From an uncultured bacterium (lineage in GTDB: Bacteria; Patescibacteriota; Minisyncoccia; Phycocordibacterales; CAIJYI01): DNA of 11,029 nt. The notes under the pieces are model-generated. The model was given only the letters and a program-made list of their open reading frames with translations. It ran no database searches and was not told the origin of the DNA. Numbering within the stretch: position 1 is the stretch's first letter; every line of letters begins with the position of its first letter. The translations under genes were made by a program, and so were the position numbers. Below are positions 7,057-11,029 of this stretch, one piece after another. The stretch is from assembly GCA_937871115.1 (NCBI GenBank), contig CALMXW010000001.1, positions 1 to 11,029 of the forward strand. Direction: 5' to 3'.

Positions 7057-8061
7057 TTATTCGTCGGAGTCTTCTGCTGAATCTAAATCTTCTCCCTCTG
7101 AAGTAGAAGTTTGGTTTTTCATCGCTTCAATAATAGGCTCGAGCCCACCGAGAAAAATCTTTTCTATGTTGTGCCACGATTTTTTAATCCGGTGGTCGGT
7201 GATGCGGTCTTGGAGAACGTTGTACGTGCGAATTTTTTCTGAGCGGTCACCTGTGCCGATTTGCTCGCGACGTTCAAGGGAAGAATTTTTTGCATCCTCT
7301 TCCTCTTTCATAATTCGAAGTTTTGCCGCAAGGAGAGCGAGAGCTTTTTCGCGGTTTTTGAGCTGGCTTCTTTCACTCGTACAGCGCACCACGAGACCCG
7401 TCGGCTTGTGGAGGACACGCACAGCAGTTTCCACTTTGTTAACATTTTGACCGCCGGCGCCACCAGAGCGAGAGAATTCCATTTCGATATCTGCGGGGTT
7501 GATCGCCACTTCTTCGTGTTCGCGAATAGGCAAGACGACTACTGATGCGGTAGAAGTGTGAATACGTCCAGATTTTTCTGTGCCGGGAATCCGTTGGATG
7601 CGGTGCACACCCATTTCGTACTTGAGATCGTCGTAGGCATCTTTTCCGCGAATTTCAAAAACGCCTTCTTTGTATCCGCCGAGCGGTGAGAGCGATTCGT
7701 CCAGTCGCTTCCAGTCCCACCCGCGCTTTGCAGCATATTTTTCGTACATGGAAGCGAGATCTGCTGCGAAGAGTGCGGCTTCTTCTCCGCCGGCACCAGC
7801 TCGCACCTCGAGCACCACTTCGTGAGAGTTTCCGTCACCTCCGTTGTCTTTTGCGCCAGAACCAGAAAGAGTATCTTCCATTTGTTTCCAAATGGTGTCT
7901 TTTTGGAGAGCGAGGTTTTTCAAATCTTCTTCGGCGAGATCTTTCATCCCATCATCCGAAGCGAGGAGATTTTTCAAATCTTCTTCCTCACGCAAAAGCC
8001 GCTCGTATTCTTCAGCGAGATAGCGGGTTTTGTAATTTTGTTTGTACTCTTCGAGAGTCAT
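7057..8061 (-). CDS. prfA: Peptide chain release factor 1
   Basis: A 334-residue class I release factor that reads UAA and UAG stop codons and triggers peptide release on the ribosome. The codon-recognition tripeptide is P159-G160-T161 (PxT type, in [13 protein letters not shown]), which marks RF1; RF2 carries SPF. The catalytic GGQ is at 203-205 in [11 protein letters not shown]. The protein is shorter than the E. coli form (360 residues), mainly in the N-terminal coiled domain, where EEDLKNL-type sequence occurs twice (near 26-32 and 44-50). The tail is acidic and Ser/Asp-rich. The ATG directly abuts the rpmE TAA (TAAATG), and a plausible Shine-Dalgarno AAGGGGA lies inside the end of rpmE, so the two genes are cotranscribed and probably coupled. 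The product family is not in doubt. Confidence 0.96.
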   Translation of the reverse strand: MTLEEYKQNYKTRYLAEEYERLLREEEDLKNLLASDDGMKDLAEEDLKNLALQKDTIWKQMEDTLSGSGAKDNGGDGNSHEVVLEVRAGAGGEEAALFAADLASMYEKYAAKRGWDWKRLDESLSPLGGYKEGVFEIRGKDAYDDLKYEMGVHRIQRIPGTEKSGRIHTSTASVVVLPIREHEEVAINPADIEMEFSRSGGAGGQNVNKVETAVRVLHKPTGLVVRCTSERSQLKNREKALALLAAKLRIMKEEEDAKNSSLERREQIGTGDRSEKIRTYNVLQDRITDHRIKKSWHNIEKIFLGGLEPIIEAMKNQTSTSEGEDLDSAEDSDE

Positions 8062-8280
8062 TTACTTCCCCTTTTTGGAGGTAGCTTTTCGGCGAGCTTC
8101 AAATCGCTCCACGCGGCCAGCGATGTCGAGAATCTTTGTATTGCCCGTAAAGAACGGGTGGCAGTTGCTGCAGATATCGAGACGGATGGTCGGCTCGTTG
8201 GACGCCACGTCATACTCGGCTCCGCATACGCAGCTGGCCTTTGTGTTCATATAGTACTTTGGGTGGATATCTGCTTTCAT
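8062..8280 (-). CDS. rpmE: 50S ribosomal protein L31 (bL31), zinc-binding form
   Basis: A 72-residue bL31 that sits at the 50S/30S interface near the central protuberance. It begins MKADIHPKY, and the four zinc-ligand cysteines C17, C19, C37 and C40 are all present, the last pair in DICSNCHPFFTG. This makes it the zinc-containing C+ form rather than the YtiA/RpmE2-type C- paralogue used under zinc limitation. The C-terminus (GRVERFEARR) matches the family and ends in a basic tail. It is the first gene of a unit with prfA, which follows without a single spacer base. Confidence 0.97.
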   Translation of the reverse strand: MKADIHPKYYMNTKASCVCGAEYDVASNEPTIRLDICSNCHPFFTGNTKILDIAGRVERFEARRKATSKKGK

Positions 8281-8318
8281 AGTATCAACATCCTACAACA
8301 AGATGAATTTCTGTGCAA
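8281..8318 (-). promoter_or_regulatory. Predicted rpmE promoter
   Basis: On the minus strand TTGCAC (8313-8318) and TAGGAT (8290-8295) are separated by exactly 17 nt, and the ATG follows TAGGAT by 9 nt. Any transcript would have a leader of only a few bases. AGGA within the -10 could alternatively act as a distant Shine-Dalgarno for read-through mRNA from the upstream transglycosylase gene, because no terminator lies between them. Confidence 0.45.
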
Positions 8319-8337
8319 GTACCCAGATGAGGCCGCT

Positions 8338-9669
8338 CTATCGGCTCAAGATATCGATCTGGCTCTGGTATTTTGCAGCGAGGTCAGCCACATCTTCTGC
8401 GTAGAATTGGAGAGATGGTTTGTTTTTATTTCCACATCCTGCGAGATAACACATAGCAGCGTCATGTTCTCCCTTAGCTGTCTGAGAAGCAGCACCACTG
8501 TCGGAAAGGAGAAGTCCAGCAGCCATGAAGGCATCCTGCGGATCCCACGGGTTTGGTACCGCGTGTCCAGTAAGTGCAGCAATACGATCTTCGTACAGTA
8601 CCCAAGTAGACGGAATAAATTGTGCAGGCCCCATGGCACCACCCCAGCCGTACCAGGCTTTTTTTGAAACGGGCATCTTGTCAGGATCAAATCCTAGCTT
8701 TGAAGTGATTTGTTGAAAAATAGGGACATCGCGCGTCGGGTGCATGTCTGTCTTCCAGTTTCCGGTGCCGACATTTTCACCCAAGTTTGATTCTTCGGTC
8801 ACAATTCCCAAAAGGAATGCCGGACGCACACCGGTTTTCTGCGCCACCACATTTGCGTAGTCAAGTGCCTTTCCAAACGATATCGCCTTCGCACCAGAAA
8901 GATCAAAGAGTGCCGCGCGAATCTGGGCAGCTGTTTTCTCCTTTTCTTTTATGACTTTTTGATACTCTTTTTCTTGCCCTTTTGTAACACTCAGTATCTT
9001 ATTTTTTTCACTCTTGTTTTGTTCGATACGCTGTTTTTCAAGGAGTTGGGCTTTTTTGAGCTGAGCTTCTTCTTGCTCTTTTTCCAAAAGAGCCTGCTTC
9101 TCTTCTTCGGTCTGCTTCTTTGCGTCACTAATGGCAGCAAGAGAGACTTCGAGTGCTCCGTTTACGGAAGCAAACGAGTCAACGTCGAGGAAAAAATCTG
9201 AGATATTTTCATGCGCGAGCAAAACCTCTGCAAAAGAGTGACCGTCCACTTGGTCTGTTTTGCGGAGGAGCTGGGCAAGCGCTTCTTTTTCGCGGTCAAT
9301 TTTTTCAGTAAGGGAGCCTATAGTGTTTTGTTTTTCGCCAATATCATCATTGAGATTTGCGAGGGCAATATCGCGAGCCTTGATGGAGAGCTGAGCTTTT
9401 TGGATTTGAGTACTGATAATAGAAATGTCACGCTCAAGAGAAACTGATTCCTTCTGCTTGTTTTGAAGCAGGGAGTTTTGGTTTGAAATTTCTTTTTCTA
9501 GCTCAGTGAGTTGTGCCTGGAGTTGTGCTTTTCGGGCTTCTACTTGTGCGTCTCCTGGGGCGGGGGTTGAGCCTGTCTGAGCGATTGCAAAGAAAGGCAA
9601 CAGAGACCACACAAAAAATGCAGTGAGTGATGGGGCACTAAGCAAAAAAATATTTTTTTTCATGAACAT
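8338..9669 (-). CDS. Secreted lytic murein transglycosylase with N-terminal coiled coil
   Basis: A 443-residue predicted peptidoglycan-cleaving enzyme. Residues 1-30 form a signal peptide: a basic start (KK), a hydrophobic core and a likely AIA cleavage site before Q31. Residues about 40-255 are a long, heptad-like coiled coil rich in Glu, Lys, Gln and Leu, reminiscent of the regulatory N-terminal domains of PcsB, CwlO and EnvC, which are controlled by FtsEX. Residues about 260-440 are a lytic-transglycosylase fold. E293 in TEESNLG is the likely catalytic acid, and GGAMGPAQFIPSTW (343-356) is the MltB-type signature, followed by NPWDPQDAFMAAG. C407 and C412 near the C-terminus could form a disulfide outside the cell. 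The upstream ATG (9667-9669) is preferred over the one two codons later because TATACT ends 7 nt before it. The enzyme class is well supported; control by FtsEX is inference. Confidence 0.85.
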   Translation of the reverse strand: MFMKKNIFLLSAPSLTAFFVWSLLPFFAIAQTGSTPAPGDAQVEARKAQLQAQLTELEKEISNQNSLLQNKQKESVSLERDISIISTQIQKAQLSIKARDIALANLNDDIGEKQNTIGSLTEKIDREKEALAQLLRKTDQVDGHSFAEVLLAHENISDFFLDVDSFASVNGALEVSLAAISDAKKQTEEEKQALLEKEQEEAQLKKAQLLEKQRIEQNKSEKNKILSVTKGQEKEYQKVIKEKEKTAAQIRAALFDLSGAKAISFGKALDYANVVAQKTGVRPAFLLGIVTEESNLGENVGTGNWKTDMHPTRDVPIFQQITSKLGFDPDKMPVSKKAWYGWGGAMGPAQFIPSTWVLYEDRIAALTGHAVPNPWDPQDAFMAAGLLLSDSGAASQTAKGEHDAAMCYLAGCGNKNKPSLQFYAEDVADLAAKYQSQIDILSR

Positions 9670-9692
9670 AGTATGAAGTATACCATATTATA
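9670..9692 (-). promoter_or_regulatory. Predicted transglycosylase promoter, leaderless configuration
   Basis: TATACT on the minus strand (9677-9682) is followed by seven bases, TCATACT, and then ATG. A perfect TATAAT lies further upstream (9687-9692) and would give a leader of roughly 10-15 nt. Neither has a good -35. The pair lies just after the rplY terminator, so this gene needs its own promoter. Confidence 0.5.
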
Positions 9693-9705
9693 CCTGGCAT
9701 GATAC

Positions 9706-9753
9706 AAGACGAAAAAAGAGGAGGAGATCTTACTTTCCCCCTCTTTTTGTCTT
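9706..9753 (-). terminator. Intrinsic terminator after rplY
   Basis: On the minus strand AAAAAGAGGGGGA pairs with TCCTCCTCTTTTT over 13 bp (one G-T pair) around a loop of roughly ten bases and runs straight into a T-rich stretch. An outer AAGAC/GTCTT pairing can lengthen the stem. It begins 1-2 nt after the rplY stop. Because A-runs flank the other side, it could also work on the plus strand, but no plus-strand gene needs it. Confidence 0.85.
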
Positions 9754-9754
9754 A

Positions 9755-10381
9755 TTATTCTGCTTCTTCTTTCTTTCCCTTCTTCTCTACTACTTCAATA
9801 GATGAGAGATCTTGGCTTGGAGCAATTTCTTTTTCTTCCTGGGCTTCTGAGATGGCAGCCACCATGTCTTCTTCGTCGGCAGTAGCGATAACACCCTCAG
9901 GCAAAGCGAGATCTTTCACGGCGATTTGGCTTTCGAAATCTTTAAGAGCTGAGATATCCACTGTAATAACGTGTGGTAAGTCTTTTGGAAGTGCTTCTAC
10001 TTCAATCTCGTGCAAAACCTTTACCAAAAGTCCACCAAAGTCTTTTACTGCAGGAGATACACCAATAAATTCGAGAGGAATAGCAACAGTAACCTTCTTT
10101 CCCTTTTCAGGAACATAGAAATCTGCGTGGACAGGGGCGTGCGTGACCGGGTCAAAAGTTACATCGTAAATAAGGGCTTCAATCTTACCTTCTGGAGCCT
10201 CGAGCTCCACCATGGCTGACTCACCGGCTTCCTTCCATACCTTCAAAAATTCGGTGGATTTGACAGCTACTGATGTCGATGATGTTTTTGGTCCATAGTA
10301 AACCACCGGGAGAAATCCGCCTTGGCGAAGCCCCTTTATGCTTTCTTTTACGTCTCGTTTTTGTGCAGCAAGAGTTAACAT
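9755..10381 (-). CDS. rplY: 50S ribosomal protein L25, CTC/TL5 long form (bL25)
   Basis: A 208-residue bL25 of the two-domain CTC/TL5 type, which binds 5S rRNA in the central protuberance. The N-terminal 5S-binding beta-barrel covers about residues 1-90 (Arg-rich start with KGLRQGGFLPVVYYG, then DPVTHAPVHADFYVP at 77-91). The C-terminal TL5 beta domain runs about 95-178 (IPLEFIGVSPAVKDFGG, ALPKDLPHVITVDIS), followed by a charged Glu/Lys tail. The ATG at 10379-10381 gives the standard MLTLAAQKR start and follows a TATATT box by 7 nt. An in-frame start at 10453 would run through the tRNA-Phe gene and is rejected. The gene lies 36 nt after the tRNA and is closed by a strong terminator. Confidence 0.95.
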   Translation of the reverse strand: MLTLAAQKRDVKESIKGLRQGGFLPVVYYGPKTSSTSVAVKSTEFLKVWKEAGESAMVELEAPEGKIEALIYDVTFDPVTHAPVHADFYVPEKGKKVTVAIPLEFIGVSPAVKDFGGLLVKVLHEIEVEALPKDLPHVITVDISALKDFESQIAVKDLALPEGVIATADEEDMVAAISEAQEEKEIAPSQDLSSIEVVEKKGKKEEAE

Positions 10382-10416
10382 GATGTCTAATATACAGGAA
10401 ATAAGAATTATGGCAA
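10382..10416 (-). promoter_or_regulatory. Predicted rplY promoter, leaderless configuration
   Basis: This is the best promoter in the window. On the minus strand TTGCCA (10411-10416, five of six consensus bases) and TATATT (10389-10394, five of six) are separated by 16 nt, and seven bases (AGACATC) separate the -10 from the rplY ATG. The -35 begins 1 nt after the CCA end of tRNA-Phe. A leaderless mRNA leaves no room for the leader-based autoregulation seen for some ribosomal protein genes. Confidence 0.65.
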
Positions 10417-10417
10417 G

Positions 10418-10493
10418 TGGTGCCGAGAGGCGGGCTCGAACCGCCGACCCCATCCTCTTCAGGGACGTGCTCTACCAACTGAGCTATCTCGGC
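10418..10493 (-). tRNA. tRNA-Phe (anticodon GAA)
   Basis: A complete 76-nt cloverleaf on the minus strand. The acceptor stem is GCCGAGA paired with TCTCGGC and the D arm is GCTC/GAGC. The anticodon stem CGTCC/GGATG (one G-T pair) holds the loop CTGAAGA with anticodon GAA. The variable loop is GGGTC, and the T arm is GGCGG/CCGCC around TTCGAGC. Discriminator A is followed by a genome-encoded CCA. Confidence 0.97.
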
Positions 10494-10532
10494 ATGACAA
10501 TTTTATAGCTACTTTTACTCAACAACTACCAA
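10494..10532 (-). promoter_or_regulatory. Probable tRNA-Phe promoter
   Basis: TATAAA on the minus strand (10502-10507) ends 8 nt before the first base of the tRNA. The only -35-like hexamer, TTGGTA (10527-10532), is 19 nt away, so the -35 is doubtful. Confidence 0.4.
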
Positions 10533-10553
10533 GACACTTGTCCGCCTCTGGTG

Positions 10554-10568
10554 GAGCTATCTCGGCAT
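10554..10568 (-). repeat. Exact 15-bp copy of the tRNA-Phe 5' end
   Basis: The minus-strand sequence ATGCCGAGATAGCTC occurs here and again at 10481-10495, where it spans two flanking bases, the 5' acceptor strand and the start of the D arm of tRNA-Phe. The copies are 73 bp apart in the same orientation, and similarity stops at both ends. The upstream copy has no anticodon or T arm, so it is not a tRNA gene. It lies in the 86-bp gap between the small membrane protein gene and tRNA-Phe. Confidence 0.85.
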
Positions 10569-10579
10569 CTCCTTCAAAC

Positions 10580-10846
10580 CTAACGGGAAACTTCGGTAGG
10601 CAAGGAGTGAAGGAGGTTTTGCGTCCCAAGGTAGGCATCTACAAGATCTCCCACGTAAGGTTGTATGTAGTAATACGTACCAAACATGATGCTCAAGATG
10701 ACAAGAATGTAGACGATGCGTAGAGCTCGCGACCACTGCATAGAGCGATAAAGCCCGTGCAGCATCTTGTTATTCTCTTGCGTCAATGCCATCAAGTTCT
10801 CAAGCATCTCCCTCTCCTCCCCTTTCGTATTGTTTTCCCCGTCCAT
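10580..10846 (-). CDS. Small single-span membrane protein, function unknown
   Basis: An 88-residue protein. Residues 1-36 are polar and charged with a helical, possibly coiled-coil pattern (EMLENLMALTQENNKMLHGL). R40 and R43 border a hydrophobic stretch at about 41-63 (IVYILVILSIMFGTYYYI) that should span the membrane once. A short amphipathic tail follows (PYVGDLVDAYLG). The positive charges before the helix favour a cytoplasmic N-terminus. I start it at ATG 10844-10846 because a TAACAT box ends 7 nt upstream, as at other first genes here; a TTG two codons earlier (10850-10852) is the alternative. The layout resembles short uncharacterised proteins I associate with Patescibacteria, but I cannot name a family. 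It stands between two tRNA genes. Confidence 0.75.
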   Translation of the reverse strand: MDGENNTKGEEREMLENLMALTQENNKMLHGLYRSMQWSRALRIVYILVILSIMFGTYYYIQPYVGDLVDAYLGTQNLLHSLPTEVSR

Positions 10847-10882
10847 GTTCAAAATGTTAGCAAATTTGTTGATAAAAAGAAA
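10847..10882 (-). promoter_or_regulatory. Possible promoter of the small membrane protein gene
   Basis: TAACAT on the minus strand (10854-10859, four of six consensus bases) is followed by seven bases, TTTGAAC, and the ATG. The -35 position reads TTTCTT at a 17-nt spacing. It is the weakest of the leaderless-type boxes in the window. It supports the ATG start mainly through the shared spacing. Confidence 0.35.
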
Positions 10883-10896
10883 GCGTACGAATGATA

Positions 10897-10968
10897 TGCC
10901 CCCAGCAGGAATCGAACCTGCATCTAATCCTTAGGACGGATCTGTTCTATCCATTGAACTACAGGGGC
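10897..10968 (-). tRNA. tRNA-Arg (anticodon CCT)
   Basis: A 72-nt cloverleaf on the minus strand. The acceptor GCCCCTG pairs with TGGGGGC (two G-T pairs at the inner end) and the D arm is GTTC/GAAC. The anticodon stem GATCC/GGATT holds the loop GTCCTAA with anticodon CCT, which reads AGG. The variable loop is AGAT, and the T arm is GCAGG/CCTGC around TTCGATT. Discriminator A is followed by TAT, so CCA is not encoded and must be added after transcription, unlike the neighbouring tRNA-Phe. Confidence 0.95.
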
Positions 10969-10977
10969 AAGGTATGG

Positions 10978-11028
10978 CTAGCCCACACCGAGTGCCCTCA
11001 CGAGACGCGGACGATCAAAACCGATGAT
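10978..11028 (-). CDS. Possible C-terminal end of an upstream gene (partial)
   Basis: One minus-strand frame is open from the window edge to a TAG at 10978-10980 and encodes 16 residues, IIGFDRPRLVRALGVG. It stops 9 nt before tRNA-Arg, in line with the all-minus layout. It is too short to identify, and random openness over 16 codons is common, so the call is tentative. Confidence 0.35.
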   Translation of the reverse strand: MIGFDRPRLVRALGVG

Positions 11029-11029
11029 T

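Noticed and set aside
7822..8667. 281-codon open frame on the plus strand
   Set aside because: It runs antisense across prfA, rpmE and the transglycosylase gene, which are all clearly identified; its translation shows no recognisable domain.
10382..10453. 24-codon N-terminal extension of rplY
   Set aside because: It would overlap the tRNA-Phe gene, and MLTLAAQKR is the normal bL25 start.
10974..11027. Short plus-strand open frame starting ATGGCTAGC
   Set aside because: Only 17 codons, no ribosome binding site, and opposite to every other gene; the minus-strand open frame to 10978 fits the layout better.
1..11029. Recoded stop codon (UGA reassigned, as in some CPR lineages)
   Set aside because: scpB ends naturally at TGA, and no conserved gene here is interrupted by in-frame TGA, so the standard bacterial code is sufficient.
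1..11029. Mobile element, CRISPR array or defence system
   Set aside because: I saw no transposase, integrase, terminal inverted repeats, regularly spaced long repeats or nuclease genes; the 15-bp tRNA copy alone does not support an integrated element.

Overview
This window looks like a compact, gene-dense stretch of a small-genome bacterium, most probably a Candidate Phyla Radiation (Patescibacteria, Parcubacteria-like) lineage. The lineage call is an inference. It rests on the all-minus-strand layout with tiny spacers, a standalone PilB-type ATPase without its usual N-terminal domain, signal-less M13 peptidases, a coiled-coil plus lytic-transglycosylase fusion, and a small one-helix membrane protein beside tRNA genes. 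TAA, TAG and TGA all end genes here (TGA ends scpB), so nothing suggests a reassigned stop codon. No mobile element, CRISPR array, restriction system or phage gene is visible.

Every gene lies on the minus strand, so transcription runs from high to low coordinates. From the right edge come a possible C-terminal gene end (10978-11028), tRNA-Arg(CCT), a small membrane protein, tRNA-Phe(GAA) and rplY (ribosomal protein bL25/CTC) closed by a strong hairpin terminator. Next come a secreted coiled-coil lytic transglycosylase, rpmE (zinc-form bL31) with prfA (release factor 1) abutting it, and pilB with scpA 5 nt behind it. The left part holds M13 peptidase B with a perfect 9-bp-stem terminator, scpB, and M13 peptidase A. 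The last 99 bases at the left edge hold no gene.

The set mixes translation (two tRNAs, bL25, bL31, RF1), chromosome segregation (ScpA and ScpB, the non-SMC condensin subunits), envelope and surface work (transglycosylase, PilB) and peptide turnover (two M13 zinc endopeptidases). I see no novel defence or biosynthetic system.

The two most notable points are as follows. (1) Genes that begin a transcription unit carry a -10-like hexamer ending only 6-7 nt before the ATG (scpB, pilB, the transglycosylase, rplY, the small membrane protein). This predicts leaderless mRNAs, while genes inside operons lack the motif. (2) scpA and scpB, usually adjacent, are each followed by their own M13 peptidase paralogue, giving scpA-M13B then scpB-M13A. 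A third oddity is an exact 15-bp copy of the tRNA-Phe 5' end just upstream of that tRNA.
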